A stretch of DNA of 64,000 bases from Mariprofundus aestuarium (GTDB lineage Bacteria > Pseudomonadota > Zetaproteobacteria > Mariprofundales > Mariprofundaceae), in the NCBI RefSeq assembly GCF_002795805.1, contig NZ_CP018799.1:1543001-1607000 (forward strand), given 5' to 3'. Shown here in pieces: positions 1 to 9,454 of the stretch. Within the stretch, counting starts at the first letter, position 1, and every line of letters begins with the position of its first letter. Under the pieces are notes generated by a model, which was not told the origin of the DNA, ran no database searches, and worked only from the letters and a program-made list of their open reading frames with translations. The position numbers and the translations under genes were made by a program.

Positions 1-297
1 CTCAATGTCGAAACACTGGGCATTCTGGTACTAGGCATGCTGGCCTTTGCTGTAGGCACCGCTGCAGGCCTGCTGATGGGTAAACTGATGTGTCGCTTAA
101 GTGGCGGTAAAATCAATCCACTAATCGGTGCTGCAGGTGTATCCGCTGTACCAATGGCAGCACGTGTAGTAAATAAGGTGGGGCTGGAAGCAGATCATCA
201 CAACTTCCTGCTTATGCATGCCATGGGCCCGAATGTGGCAGGAGTAATTGGTTCGGCTGTTGCAGCAGGTATCCTGCTCGCCATCGTCGGCGGCTAA
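1..297 (+). CDS. Sodium-translocating decarboxylase beta subunit (OadB/GcdB family), 3' end only
   Basis: The reading frame is open from the first base and ends with TAA at 295-297, so only the last 98 residues are present. Gly/Ala-rich membrane helices, the segment [21 protein letters not shown] and an ending in a long hydrophobic helix match the C-terminus of the beta chain of biotin-dependent Na+-pumping decarboxylases (oxaloacetate, glutaconyl-CoA or methylmalonyl-CoA type). In that family this membrane subunit decarboxylates carboxybiotin and drives Na+ export. The substrate cannot be told from the fragment. slyD follows 15 bases downstream on the same strand. Confidence 0.85.
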   Translation, partial: LNVETLGILVLGMLAFAVGTAAGLLMGKLMCRLSGGKINPLIGAAGVSAVPMAARVVNKVGLEADHHNFLLMHAMGPNVAGVIGSAVAAGILLAIVGG

Positions 298-312
298 CAC
301 CTTCGCGTTAAC

Positions 313-765
313 ATGCAGGTATCCGCAAACAAAGTTGTATCGATTCACTATACGCTAACGCGCCCGGGTGGTGACATTATCGAATCCTCCCGCAATGGAG
401 ACGCCCTCACCTACATCCACGGTACCGATGCACTGGTTCCTGGACTAGAGAAAGAGATTGAGGGTAAATCTGCTGGGGACCGGATCAGTGTCAGCGTAAA
501 ACCTGAAGAGGGTTACGGCCTCCGCAGTGATGAACTGATCCAGTCCGTACCACGGTCCATTTTCCATTTTGACGGCGAGATTGAACCCGGCATGCGTTTT
601 CAGGCCGATACTGGCAGGGGCATTGAACTGGTGACTGTTGTTCAGGTGACTGAGGAGAATGTTGTCGTTGATGCCAACCACCCGATGGCCGGTGAAACAC
701 TTAACTTTGATGTCGATGTAATAGCCGTTCGCGAGGCATCTGAGGAAGAACTTCCGCACGTTTAA
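313..765 (+). CDS. slyD: FKBP-type peptidyl-prolyl cis-trans isomerase, SlyD-like
   Basis: A 150-residue cytosolic PPIase/chaperone. The N-terminal half carries the FKBP core (residues about 1-70, with VPGLEKEIEGKSAGD and EEGYG). The inserted chaperone flap follows (about 70-120), and the FKBP fold closes with NHPMAGETLNFDVDVIAVR, a segment typical of SlyD/FkpB. The His/Cys-rich metal-binding tail of E. coli SlyD is absent, so nickel handling is unlikely to be shared. It starts 15 bases after the decarboxylase subunit. Confidence 0.92.
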   Translation: MQVSANKVVSIHYTLTRPGGDIIESSRNGDALTYIHGTDALVPGLEKEIEGKSAGDRISVSVKPEEGYGLRSDELIQSVPRSIFHFDGEIEPGMRFQADTGRGIELVTVVQVTEENVVVDANHPMAGETLNFDVDVIAVREASEEELPHV

Positions 766-777
766 GTCAAAATCCGG

Positions 778-806
778 TTGCGAAAAACAGCCTGTTCTGG
801 TATAAA
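778..806 (+). promoter_or_regulatory. Sigma70-type promoter for the small basic gene
   Basis: TTGCGA at 778-783, a 17-base spacer and TATAAA at 801-806 fit the sigma70 pattern well. A start point near 813 would give a leader of about 37 bases to the ATG at 850. It lies just after slyD, so the small gene can be expressed on its own. Confidence 0.65.
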
Positions 807-849
807 TAATCCTGCTTGGAGAGCACATCTCACAAAAAGGAGAACGCTT

Positions 850-1047
850 ATGCTAGGTAGACACCAACGCACCTCACCTAAGGAGACCACACTGATCACT
901 TTAGCGTGGAGACAGCTCCACCAGTGGCACACTCAGGAAAAAAGACGCTTAAAGAGAGCCATGAATAAGCGTATGAGGCGTGATGATAAGCTAGAGGTCA
1001 GGCAGGATCTCCTCCTAACATCCACATCCAGTTTACTTAACCGCTAA
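850..1047 (+). CDS. Small highly basic protein of unknown function (65 aa)
   Basis: I do not recognise this protein. The ATG at 850 has an AAGGAG ribosome site at the right distance; an in-frame start at 778 lies inside the promoter and is unlikely. The protein is rich in Lys and Arg, with a central run such as QEKRRLKRAMNKRMRRDDK, and has no hydrophobic segment or signal peptide. The composition suggests binding to nucleic acid or the ribosome, but that is inference. It has its own promoter (778-806) and a perfect terminator (1053-1076), so it is a compact single-gene unit. Confidence 0.65.
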   Translation: MLGRHQRTSPKETTLITLAWRQLHQWHTQEKRRLKRAMNKRMRRDDKLEVRQDLLLTSTSSLLNR

Positions 1048-1052
1048 AAAAG

Positions 1053-1076
1053 AAAGCCCTCCACTCGGAGGGCTTT
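1053..1076 (+). terminator. Rho-independent terminator-like hairpin
   Basis: A perfect 10-bp stem (AAAGCCCTCC / GGAGGGCTTT) with an ACTC loop begins six bases after the stop of the small basic gene. The A-rich left arm and T-rich right arm make it usable from both strands, including for the convergent gene ending at 1110. Confidence 0.85.
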
Positions 1077-1109
1077 CGCTTGATACTTAAACTAATTGAC
1101 GTGAAACCT

Positions 1110-1439
1110 TTATCTCTTGCGTTCGAAACAGTGAACCCAGACCTTAGCATCGCCCTTCCACTCCATGCCTTTGTGCATGTTGAGGATCACTGATTTATAA
1201 GCTTCCATTGATGCATAACCTTCGGCCTGAGCATCCACATCACTCATATCACCGATATTTTGGCGTTTCAGTGCAGTCACGATAAACACTACTCCATCGA
1301 GCTCAAACTCTTCGTCCGGATAGGCATAAATGCCATCACGGCGCTGTTCGGTTTTATTACCCTCAAGGGCAGCAGAAACCAGCTTTGGGTGCCTAACAAG
1401 CCGGCTGATGTCACATGTTTTTTCAGGAAAGTTATTCAT
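1110..1439 (-). CDS. ASCH-domain-like protein
   Basis: About 109 residues from the chosen ATG at 1439. Upstream in-frame starts at 1475 and 1502 are possible, but none has a convincing ribosome site. The sequence resembles small ASCH (PUA-like) proteins: a short helical start, an EGNKTEQRR stretch near the ASCH G-K-E-R signature, a beta-rich middle (FELDGVVFIVTALKRQ) and a final strand with VWVHCFER. ASCH domains are thought to bind RNA or modified nucleosides. The specific role is unknown. It converges on the small basic gene and shares its terminator. Confidence 0.6.
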   Translation of the reverse strand: MNNFPEKTCDISRLVRHPKLVSAALEGNKTEQRRDGIYAYPDEEFELDGVVFIVTALKRQNIGDMSDVDAQAEGYASMEAYKSVILNMHKGMEWKGDAKVWVHCFERKR

Positions 1440-1558
1440 ATTACCGCCATGCTGTGAGATTGAATGTCGATTCATCAGCCGCTGTATCCGGAATATCTTC
1501 AAACAATTATTTATGCCATTTCCGTAGAGTCGAATACTCCGCTTAACGGTTCCTAGTT

Positions 1559-2983
1559 TTAATCAGACTGATCGGAAATAGCAGCCGTCTCCACCAGGTG
1601 GTTAGGCAACTCTTTCTTGGTTTTTCCAGCCAACTTGCCAAGGTCATGGATCTGATTGATAACATTACCGCGACCGGATGAGATACGATTGTGTGCAGTG
1701 CCATAGGCGGACTGTGCCTGATCAAGGCGCTGTCCCACCTCTTCAAACGCTGATACAAAATCAACCATCTTGTCATGCAGCTTGCTGGCACGGTCAACCA
1801 ACTTGACCACATTCTCGCTTTGCCGCTCATACCGCCAGAGCTGCTCAATTAGCTTCAGCGTAGCGTAAAGTGTTGAAGGCGTAACAACAGCCACGCGCTG
1901 CTCGAAAGCGCTTTCAAAGACACTCTGATCAGCTTCTATAGCCATAAGGTATGCACCCTCAATCGGCAGGAACATCAAAACATAGTCCGGCGTATTTACA
2001 TTAGGGAGGTGATCATAACGTTTGGATGAGAGAGCTTTGATATGCTCCTTCAGGCTGCGAAGATGCGCCTTAACGGCTATGTCACGAGTCACATCATCAT
2101 CTGCGGCAATCGCCCGCTCATAATCAACCAGTGCAACCTTGGAGTCGACAATCACCTGCTTGTTGCCTGGCATATAGATCACCACATCAGGTCTGAAGCG
2201 CTTGCCATCTTCATCAGTGAACGACTGCTCACGCACAAACTCCTGGCCTTCGCGAAGACCGGATGACTCCAACAACCTCTCCAGAATCATTTCACCCCAG
2301 TTACCCTGTGCTTTGTTCTCACCCTTGAGCGCCTGCGTCAGGTTAATCGCATCTTCTGACATTTGACGATTGAGGTTTTCCAGCTGTGCAAGGTGCTCGC
2401 GCAGGCCCGCACGGTCCTTTGAATCGCTGAGGTGCACTTCATCAACTCGTTTGCGGAAATCGCCCAGTTGCTCGCGCATAGGCTTCAATACTTCATCGAG
2501 ACTGCTGCGATTCTGTTCGGAAAAGGCCTTTCCCTTCTCCTCAAAAATCTGATTCGCCAGCAGTTTGAACTCACTCGCCAGTTTATGCTTTGCATCTTCC
2601 AGCAGTGCCAACTTCTCTGCTGTTGCCTGCCGCTCTTTATCCAGTGTGGTTTCGAGCTCTGAAATGAGTGAAAGGTGTTTAAGTTTCTCCGCATTGGCCT
2701 GAGCAACTTCGCGCTCCCTCTCCAAAAGATGGGCCTGACAATCCATCATCTGGATTTTCATCTGCTCGATACGTTCTGTCAGTGTTGCGACTTCGATTTG
2801 TCTTTCTGTAAAGTAACCTTCAAGATCATGAAAAGAGGCCTTGAGTTCCCCATTTTCAATTTCCAGCGTTTCTATCGCCTGGTTCTGGTTGTGGAAGCTG
2901 ATCAGCCAGCCGAGAAGCAGGAGAACAGCCAGCGCCATCAAGCCGACAGCAACTGGCTGAGTCAGTACAGATATATCCACCAA
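1559..2983 (-). CDS. rmuC: DNA recombination protein RmuC
   Basis: A 474-residue protein with one N-terminal membrane helix (about residues 8-30), a long heptad-rich coiled coil (about 35-190) and the RmuC nuclease-like domain (about 220-430). Conserved RmuC segments include the GNWGEMILERLLESSGL region, VIVDSKVALVDYERA and LMFLPIEGAYLMA. RmuC is membrane-anchored and limits sequence inversions at short inverted repeats. It starts one base after alaS ends, so it is probably the last gene of the thpR-recA-recX-alaS-rmuC run. Confidence 0.93.
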   Translation of the reverse strand: MVDISVLTQPVAVGLMALAVLLLLGWLISFHNQNQAIETLEIENGELKASFHDLEGYFTERQIEVATLTERIEQMKIQMMDCQAHLLEREREVAQANAEKLKHLSLISELETTLDKERQATAEKLALLEDAKHKLASEFKLLANQIFEEKGKAFSEQNRSSLDEVLKPMREQLGDFRKRVDEVHLSDSKDRAGLREHLAQLENLNRQMSEDAINLTQALKGENKAQGNWGEMILERLLESSGLREGQEFVREQSFTDEDGKRFRPDVVIYMPGNKQVIVDSKVALVDYERAIAADDDVTRDIAVKAHLRSLKEHIKALSSKRYDHLPNVNTPDYVLMFLPIEGAYLMAIEADQSVFESAFEQRVAVVTPSTLYATLKLIEQLWRYERQSENVVKLVDRASKLHDKMVDFVSAFEEVGQRLDQAQSAYGTAHNRISSGRGNVINQIHDLGKLAGKTKKELPNHLVETAAISDQSD

Positions 2984-5599
2984 CTACCCTTGAATTAGAG
3001 CAGCAACAGAGTCCAGCGCCACCTTCAGCTTATCAGGTTCCGTACCACCGGCCATGGCCATATCAGGCTTACCGCCACCTTTGCCACCACAGATGATCGC
3101 CACTTCACGTACGATATTGCCAGCATTGTACTTACCGACAAGATCGGAAGTGACACCGGCAACAAGCTGTACTTTCGGGCCGCTCTTCATGCCGAACACC
3201 AGAACACCCGATTTCATCTTACCTTTGGCTTTATCCATGAAGTCGCGCATATCCTTCACGCCGGATACTTCAGCAGTCAGCAGCTTCACACCGTTCACAT
3301 CGATCGCATTTTTGATCAGATCATCCAGCAGGCCGGTTGACTGCTTGGCACGCAGACTGGTCAGCTCTTTTTCTGTTTCTTTCAATTTTGATTGAAGGTT
3401 TGATACTGCATCTGCTGCCTCAAATGGGCGCACTTTCAATGAACCGGCTGTCTCATTCAGTGTATCTATATCAGCGATGAAACTCTGGTAAGCAGCCGGA
3501 CCTGTGACCGCTTCAATACGACGAACACCTGCTGCAATTCCTGTCTCCGCTGTGATACGGAACGGACCGATATCGCCGGTACGGCTCACATGGGTACCAC
3601 CACAAAGCTCTGTGGAGAACCCTGCAGAGACCACACGCACCTCATCTCCATACTTCTCACCAAACAGTGCCATGGCACCGGATGCAACCGCTTCATCCTG
3701 TGTCATCAGCTTGGTATCAACCGGATCATTGGCCCAGACTGCCGCATTCACTGCAGCCTCAATCTTCTGCAGCTCCTCCTTTGTAACCGGCTGAAAGTGA
3801 TTGAAATCAAAACGAAGTCTCTCAGGATTAACAAGAGAGCCTGCCTGTTTTACATGGTCGCCAAGCACATCACGCAATACCGAGTGCATCAGATGGGTAG
3901 CGGTATGATTGCGACGGATCGCATCACGACGTTCGCCACCTACCGACAGGTTGGCGATACCCTGAACATTTAAGGTTCCCCGCTTTACCTTGCCTACATG
4001 CACAAACAGATCGGAGAGAAGTTTCTTGGTATCGCTAACCACGAACTCAGCATCACCGGAGGTGATCAGACCCGTATCGCCAACCTGACCACCGGACTCG
4101 CCATAGAATGGAGTCTGGTTACAGATCAGCCACGCCTCATCTCCTTCACTCAGAGACTCAACAGCTTCGCCATCCTTGATCAGGCCGGTGATAACACCTT
4201 CAGCATTGATTGTTGTATAACCCAGGAATTCGGTCGGGCCATGTTTTTCGCGCAACTCGAACAGCGCTTTGGGAAGACTTGCCTCTCCGCTTCCACCCCA
4301 GGCAGCACGCGCACGTGTGCGCTGCTCTTGCATGCAAATCTCGAAGCCGTCCATGTCCAGCCCGATGTTCGTACCTTTGAGAATATCAGCAGTCAGATCG
4401 GTCGGGAAACCGAAGGTATCATAAAGCGTGAACAGGGTTTTACCCGGAATAACACCACCCTCGCCTGCTTCAGCTGCAGCCTGCTCCACCAGTTTCAGTC
4501 CCTTATCCAGCGTTTTAATGAAACGCTCTTCCTCAATACGGATCACCTGCTCGATATTGGCCTGCGCCTCACGCAACTCGACAAAATGACTGCCCATCTC
4601 GGTCACCAGTGCATCGACAAGCTTGTAGATAAATGCCTCTTCGTTACCCAGCAGGCGGCCATGACGACAAGCACGGCGCAGAATTCGCCTCAGAACGAAG
4701 CCACGACCCTCATTGCTTGGCAGTACGCCATCTGCCAGCAAAAACGCCACAGAACGCAGATGATCGGCCAGAACACGCAAGGAAACATCCTGCTCTGCAT
4801 TATCACCGAACTGGATGCCGGTTTCCCTGCAGGCAGCTGCAATGAGGTTTTTAAACAGATCAATATCGTAGTTGTTGTGTACGCCCTGCATCACCGCAGT
4901 AATGCGCTCCAAGCCCATGCCGGTATCAACAGACGGTTTAGGCAGCGGTGTCAGTTCACCCTCTTCATTGCGGTTGTACTGCATGAACACAAGATTCCAG
5001 ATCTCGACAAAGCGATCCCCGTCCTCTTCAGGGGTTCCCGGAGGGCCACCCCAGACATCTGCGCCATGATCAAAAAAGATCTCTGAGCATGGGCCGCACG
5101 GGCCAGTATCGCCCATCGACCAGAAGTTGTCCTTGGCGCCAATACGGGCGATTTTGTCAACAGGGATGCCGATCTCTTTGGTCCAGATATCGTAGGCCTC
5201 ATCATCCTCTTCAAAAACGGTAACAAACAGGAGATTGGGATCGAGTTTCATCTCTATAGTGAGAAATTCCCATGCGTAACGGATCGCATCATGCTTGAAA
5301 TAATCCCCGAAGGAGAAGTTACCCAGCATTTCGAAAAAGGTGTGGTGGCGGGCGGTGTGCCCAACATTTTCCAAGTCGTTGTGTTTGCCGCCGGCGCGCA
5401 CGCACTTCTGACTCGATGTTGCAGTCACATAGGGACGGGATTCATTACCAAGGAAGACATGTTTGAACGGCACCATGCCCGCATTGGTAAACATCAGGGT
5501 TGGATCACCATGCGGAACCAGTGAACTGGAAGCCACGACTTCGTGTCCTTTACCTGCAAAGTAATCTAAAAATTTCTGTCGAATCTCGGACGTTTTCAC
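2984..5599 (-). CDS. alaS: Alanyl-tRNA synthetase
   Basis: Full-length (871 aa) class II synthetase that charges tRNA-Ala. The N-terminal catalytic domain starts with the usual SEIRQKFLDYF and carries the motif 1 region FTNAGMVPFK. The editing domain carries the zinc-binding HTATHLMH and CGGTH motifs that clear mischarged Ser and Gly. The C-terminal DHHA1 domain ends with a Gly-rich GGKGGGKPDMAMAGG. It lies 55 bases downstream of recX, the common proteobacterial recA-recX-alaS order. Confidence 0.98.
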   Translation of the reverse strand: MKTSEIRQKFLDYFAGKGHEVVASSSLVPHGDPTLMFTNAGMVPFKHVFLGNESRPYVTATSSQKCVRAGGKHNDLENVGHTARHHTFFEMLGNFSFGDYFKHDAIRYAWEFLTIEMKLDPNLLFVTVFEEDDEAYDIWTKEIGIPVDKIARIGAKDNFWSMGDTGPCGPCSEIFFDHGADVWGGPPGTPEEDGDRFVEIWNLVFMQYNRNEEGELTPLPKPSVDTGMGLERITAVMQGVHNNYDIDLFKNLIAAACRETGIQFGDNAEQDVSLRVLADHLRSVAFLLADGVLPSNEGRGFVLRRILRRACRHGRLLGNEEAFIYKLVDALVTEMGSHFVELREAQANIEQVIRIEEERFIKTLDKGLKLVEQAAAEAGEGGVIPGKTLFTLYDTFGFPTDLTADILKGTNIGLDMDGFEICMQEQRTRARAAWGGSGEASLPKALFELREKHGPTEFLGYTTINAEGVITGLIKDGEAVESLSEGDEAWLICNQTPFYGESGGQVGDTGLITSGDAEFVVSDTKKLLSDLFVHVGKVKRGTLNVQGIANLSVGGERRDAIRRNHTATHLMHSVLRDVLGDHVKQAGSLVNPERLRFDFNHFQPVTKEELQKIEAAVNAAVWANDPVDTKLMTQDEAVASGAMALFGEKYGDEVRVVSAGFSTELCGGTHVSRTGDIGPFRITAETGIAAGVRRIEAVTGPAAYQSFIADIDTLNETAGSLKVRPFEAADAVSNLQSKLKETEKELTSLRAKQSTGLLDDLIKNAIDVNGVKLLTAEVSGVKDMRDFMDKAKGKMKSGVLVFGMKSGPKVQLVAGVTSDLVGKYNAGNIVREVAIICGGKGGGKPDMAMAGGTEPDKLKVALDSVAALIQG

Positions 5600-5654
5600 C
5601 GGGAATCCTCCACCTTTTTCAATAACAGCCCGTGTAAAAGCCTAAGGCTCCCCA

Positions 5655-6110
5655 TCATCGCTGTTTTAGTACGCGCAGAATCGTAGCACTGTTATGCCCC
5701 TTATTCCGCAAAAAACGGGCCTGACGCTGCCAGACCCGCTCCTCATCAAATCTCAAACCACAGGGATCACGTTGATCTAGCAGTTCACGACAGACCTGCT
5801 CATCATCGTAATCCTCGCTTACCTCAGCAAGAACTGCATGCAAGACTGAGGATTCAGCGCCCTTCTGCATGGCCTTTTGTGCTGCCAGCCATGGGGCTTC
5901 ACCTCTCTTCATGCGTGAGCGCAGGAAAGCTTCAGCATAACGTTGCTCACTCAGGTAGTTATCACGTTTAAGCTGCTTGAGCACCACTTCAATGGTCTCT
6001 TCACCATACTCCCGGCCCGCCAGACGCTCTGACATCTCTCGCGTGTTAAATTCACGCCCGGACAGCAGACGGACAGCATAGGTGTAAGCTGCCAGCTCTT
6101 CTTTATTCAG
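5655..6110 (-). CDS. recX: Regulatory protein RecX, probable CTG start overlapping recA
   Basis: RecX binds RecA filaments and limits their activity. The first ATG in frame (6035) gives only 126 residues and removes the first helix of the family. In-frame coding extends upstream through 25 more codons ([18 protein letters not shown] and so on), which match the usual RecX N-terminus, but these contain no ATG, GTG or TTG. The frame is closed by a TGA just beyond. A CTG at 6110, eight bases after an AAAGAGG ribosome site inside the recA 3' end, is the best start. This gives 151 residues and an 8-base overlap with recA. The ATG at 6035 remains the alternative. Confidence 0.85.
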   Translation of the reverse strand: MNKEELAAYTYAVRLLSGREFNTREMSERLAGREYGEETIEVVLKQLKRDNYLSEQRYAEAFLRSRMKRGEAPWLAAQKAMQKGAESSVLHAVLAEVSEDYDDEQVCRELLDQRDPCGLRFDEERVWQRQARFLRNKGHNSATILRVLKQR

Positions 6111-7110
6111 CGCTTGCAGCCTCTTTAATCAAACCCAGCTCAGTGCGCACCTTGGTTTCAATCTCGGCCAGCATCTCCGGATTAGCTTTCAGGAAGTTGA
6201 TCGTGTTGTCCCTGCCCTGGCCGATCTTCTCATTATCCTTGGCATACCAAGCACCGCTTTTATTCACAAAGCCGAACTGCACGCCCATATCGAGAACTTC
6301 ACCCGCATGGGATACACCCTCACCATACATAATAGAAAACTCTGCCTTTTTGAATGGTGGTGCCATTTTGTTTTTCACTACCTTCACGCGGGTCTCATTA
6401 CCAAGGATCTCTTCACCCTTTTTAATCGAGCCGGTACGGCGAACGTCCAGTCGCACAGAAGCATAAAATTTCAGCGCATTACCACCGGTGGTGGTTTCCG
6501 GATTGCCGAACATCACACCGATCTTCATGCGAATCTGGTTGATAAATATGATCGTTGTTTTGGAGCGTGAAATCGAGCCGGTAAGTTTACGCAATGCCTG
6601 GCTCATAAGGCGCGCATGCAGCCCCATGTGCGAATCGCCCATGTCACCTTCGAGCTCTGATTTTGGTGTCAGTGCGGCAACCGAATCCACCACGATCACA
6701 TCCAGCGCTCCGGAGCGGGTCAGCATATCCACCACTTCAAGCGCCTGTTCGCCGGAATCCGGCTGTGAAACCAGCAGGTTATCAACATCCACACCCAGCT
6801 TTTCAGCATAACTTGGATCAAGCGCATGCTCGGCATCGACAAAGGCAGCTGACCCACCCATACGCTGGGCTTCCGCAATTGCGTGCAGTGCCATCGTGGT
6901 CTTACCGGATGATTCGGGGCCATAAATTTCAATCACGCGGCCACGCGGATATCCTCCGACACCGAGTGCGACATCCAGTGCCAGTGAACCACTGGGGATC
7001 ACCTCTACAGGTACCTTGGCATTATCACCAAGACGCATCACAGTACCTTTACCAAACTGGCGCTCGATCTGGCTTAACGCGGATTCCAGTGCTTTCGATT
7101 TATCAGACAT
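6103..7110 (-). CDS. recA: Recombinase RecA
   Basis: 335 residues, normal length for RecA, the ATP-dependent strand-exchange protein and SOS co-protease. Walker A is GPESSGKTT, Walker B is [12 protein letters not shown], and the L2 DNA-binding loop region ([18 protein letters not shown]) is intact. The start overlaps the end of thpR by 8 bases and has a GAGGGG ribosome site. Confidence 0.99.
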   Translation of the reverse strand: MSDKSKALESALSQIERQFGKGTVMRLGDNAKVPVEVIPSGSLALDVALGVGGYPRGRVIEIYGPESSGKTTMALHAIAEAQRMGGSAAFVDAEHALDPSYAEKLGVDVDNLLVSQPDSGEQALEVVDMLTRSGALDVIVVDSVAALTPKSELEGDMGDSHMGLHARLMSQALRKLTGSISRSKTTIIFINQIRMKIGVMFGNPETTTGGNALKFYASVRLDVRRTGSIKKGEEILGNETRVKVVKNKMAPPFKKAEFSIMYGEGVSHAGEVLDMGVQFGFVNKSGAWYAKDNEKIGQGRDNTINFLKANPEMLAEIETKVRTELGLIKEAASAE

Positions 7111-7708
7111 ATTTTCCCCTCGTTCGATAGCTCGAACCGTTCAATTCAAATGTTTCCAGTCGCCGGTACTGCGGACCTTCCGGCCTTAAAATGGACTGGT
7201 ACAGGTTTATCCTGTCCACACGCCACTCAAGCTCGGGCACATCAGCCATCATCTGCAACCGTTCCATGTTCATCATTCCCGCATGGGCTCTGATTCTGGC
7301 TACGGTAATATGTGCTTGAAAAGCCGCCTCTCTGGCAGTGCGTTTGCGAACCGTATCATGCCCTGCCCTTCTGCAACAACGGGCAAGATGCTTCAGCTTG
7401 CTGTCACCCGATGCTTCACGAACACCGGCCCAGAATACTCGTGGTTTTGATGGTTTGGGAAACAGACCATAACCGCCTGTTTTCAGGGTCATGGCAACAG
7501 CACTACGTGCGCATTCTGCCAGCTCTTCAGAGAGATCATCTACCTCACCACCTGAGACATCACCATAAAACGCCAGCGTCATATGCCACAAGTGCGGTGC
7601 AACCGGCCTCCAGTGATCAGGATCGAGGTGACCTCTGACCTCCTCCCACCAGAGGCTTATCTGATCTTTTACAGGTGGAGGAATCTCAATACCGACAAAC
7701 AGACGCAT
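7103..7708 (-). CDS. thpR: RNA 2',3'-cyclic phosphodiesterase ThpR (LigT family)
   Basis: 2H phosphoesterase that opens 2',3'-cyclic phosphates on RNA. Both catalytic H-x-T motifs are visible: HMTL (His about 42) and HITV in the second half. The start at 7708 ([11 protein letters not shown]) aligns with the family; the frame is open further upstream to 7795, and ATG at 7726 is an alternative. Its stop overlaps the recA start by 8 bases, so the two are probably co-transcribed and translationally coupled. Confidence 0.88.
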   Translation of the reverse strand: MRLFVGIEIPPPVKDQISLWWEEVRGHLDPDHWRPVAPHLWHMTLAFYGDVSGGEVDDLSEELAECARSAVAMTLKTGGYGLFPKPSKPRVFWAGVREASGDSKLKHLARCCRRAGHDTVRKRTAREAAFQAHITVARIRAHAGMMNMERLQMMADVPELEWRVDRINLYQSILRPEGPQYRRLETFELNGSSYRTRGKYV

Positions 7709-7835
7709 GCCGGGATCATATTGCATTTGGAAATATAATTCTCCACGAAATAAGCAGGAACATTCACTCCAACAGCGATCATAACAATGGGGCAATCAAC
7801 TGAAGAGCGATTAGAATTCGCTACTGAGAACAGCC

Positions 7836-9356
7836 CTATCTACCAACCTCTCGGTCAAGCTGACCATTGCGCAAACGAATCCGGTAATCCTTAAGCGCAT
7901 CGCCCACCTTGCCCTGCAGTAGATAGAGGGCAAGGAAGTTCGGGAATGCCATGGCAAGCAGCAGAAGATCGCTGAAATCGAGGATATTGCCGGCGCTCAC
8001 CAACGAGGCCAGCACAATAAACATCAGGAACATCAACCGGTAAAGCATCGAAAAGCGTTCGCCGAAGACATAGGTCCAGCAACGCTCACCGTAATATGAC
8101 CATGATATCATCGTGGAGTAGGCAAACAGCACCACCGAAATGGAGAGAATCACCGGAAACCATGAGATGACCGAACCAAAGGCCACGGCAGTAAGTGCAG
8201 CGCCCTTACTGGCCTCAACCAGTGCAGCATGCTCCGGCGCGTTGTAGACACCTGTCAGAATGATCACCAACGCTGTCATCGTGCAGATCACCACGGTATC
8301 GATAAATGGCTCATAGAGTGCAACAAAACCCTGCCGGACAGGGTACTTCACCGATGCAGCAGAGTGTGCGATGGCCGCCGAACCGATGCCCGCCTCACTG
8401 GAGAATGCTGCACGTTTAAAGCCCTGCACAATGACTCCGATCATGCCACCGGCAACAGCGGTCGGTGCAAACGCCTCAGTCACGATCAGGCTGATAGCAG
8501 CCGGCACGTCAGTGATATGTGTAAGAATAATCCACAGGCATGCTGTGAGATAGATAAAGACCATCGTTGGCACCAGCGCCTCGGCTGCATGGGCGATACG
8601 TTTGATGCCCCCAATAATCACAATCCCCACAGCCGTGGCCATAAAGACACCGAACACCCATGGATACTCCTTGAAAAAGGTAAGTTCGTTCTGAACCGCA
8701 CCCAGCGCCTGCGACACCTGAAATGCATTGCCACCGCCCAGGGATGCGGCAACACAGAGGATTGCAAACAACACCGCCAGCTTCTTACCAATACCGGGCA
8801 TCCCCTTCTCAGCAAACCCCTTGGAGAGGTACTGCATCGCCCCACCCATAACGTGCCCATCGGGCCGGAACTCACGGTACATCTGAGCCAGCGTCACTTC
8901 AGTAAACTTGGCGGTCATGCCGAAGAAACCTGCTACAATCATCCAGAAGGTTGCACCGGGGCCACCGATACTGACTGCAATCGCGACGCCCGCGATGTTG
9001 CCAAGTCCCACCGTAGCCGAAAGCGCAGTAGTCAGTGCCTGGAAGGGAGAAACCTCACCCTGATCATCGGATGAACGATATTTCCCTCGCAGAATCTGCA
9101 GCGCATGGCCCATCATGCGCAGGTTAACAAACCCGAATCGGATCGTGAGATAGACAGCACCGATAATCAGCCATGCGACGATAAACGGAATTGCCCCCTC
9201 ACCCGGCATCACATCATAAAAGAGTACAGATGCCAGATACCCGTTCAGGGTGCCGAAAAAGGCATCCACACCTGCTGCTTCACCCTCTGCATAGGCGAGT
9301 TGTGCCGGCAACAGCATCGAAACCAACAGAAAAACCTTTATCAATGACCGCTTCAT
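7836..9356 (-). CDS. Sodium:alanine symporter, AGCS family
   Basis: 506 residues with a cleavable-looking N-terminal signal (hydrophobic core ending AQLAYA) followed by about ten membrane helices. Family segments include the FQALTTALSATVGLGNIAGVA motif region and GGPGATFWMIVAGFFGMT. AGCS carriers import alanine or glycine with Na+. The gene stands alone: thpR is oriented the same way 127 bases downstream, and the 89 bases upstream hold the dinG hairpin and presumably its promoter. Confidence 0.93.
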   Translation of the reverse strand: MKRSLIKVFLLVSMLLPAQLAYAEGEAAGVDAFFGTLNGYLASVLFYDVMPGEGAIPFIVAWLIIGAVYLTIRFGFVNLRMMGHALQILRGKYRSSDDQGEVSPFQALTTALSATVGLGNIAGVAIAVSIGGPGATFWMIVAGFFGMTAKFTEVTLAQMYREFRPDGHVMGGAMQYLSKGFAEKGMPGIGKKLAVLFAILCVAASLGGGNAFQVSQALGAVQNELTFFKEYPWVFGVFMATAVGIVIIGGIKRIAHAAEALVPTMVFIYLTACLWIILTHITDVPAAISLIVTEAFAPTAVAGGMIGVIVQGFKRAAFSSEAGIGSAAIAHSAASVKYPVRQGFVALYEPFIDTVVICTMTALVIILTGVYNAPEHAALVEASKGAALTAVAFGSVISWFPVILSISVVLFAYSTMISWSYYGERCWTYVFGERFSMLYRLMFLMFIVLASLVSAGNILDFSDLLLLAMAFPNFLALYLLQGKVGDALKDYRIRLRNGQLDREVGR

Positions 9357-9421
9357 AACGACCCTCCCAGGTAGCTGAAACTCTGCCGAAAGAAGCAGAT
9401 AATAAAAGCTTTGGCTAACGC

Positions 9422-9454
9422 GATGATTAGAGCCACCCCATGGCTCTAATCATC
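9422..9454 (-). terminator. Strong inverted repeat at the end of dinG
   Basis: A perfect 14-bp stem (GATGATTAGAGCCA at 9422-9435, TGGCTCTAATCATC at 9441-9454) with a 5-base loop. It includes the dinG stop codon and its last two codons. No clear T-run follows on either strand, so terminator function is likely but not certain. Confidence 0.55.

Noticed and set aside
3998-5086. Open frame of 362 codons on the plus strand opposite alaS
   Set aside because: It is the antisense of a clearly coding synthetase gene, has no ribosome site and no recognisable protein features.
7747-7761. GTTC-N7-TTTC upstream of thpR-recA as a LexA (SOS) box
   Set aside because: One mismatch to the alphaproteobacterial type, no second copy seen in front of other repair genes, and the LexA type of this organism is unknown.
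8229-9074. Open frame of 281 codons opposite the alanine symporter gene
   Set aside because: Cys/His-rich composition is the usual antisense shadow of a hydrophobic membrane protein; no start signals.
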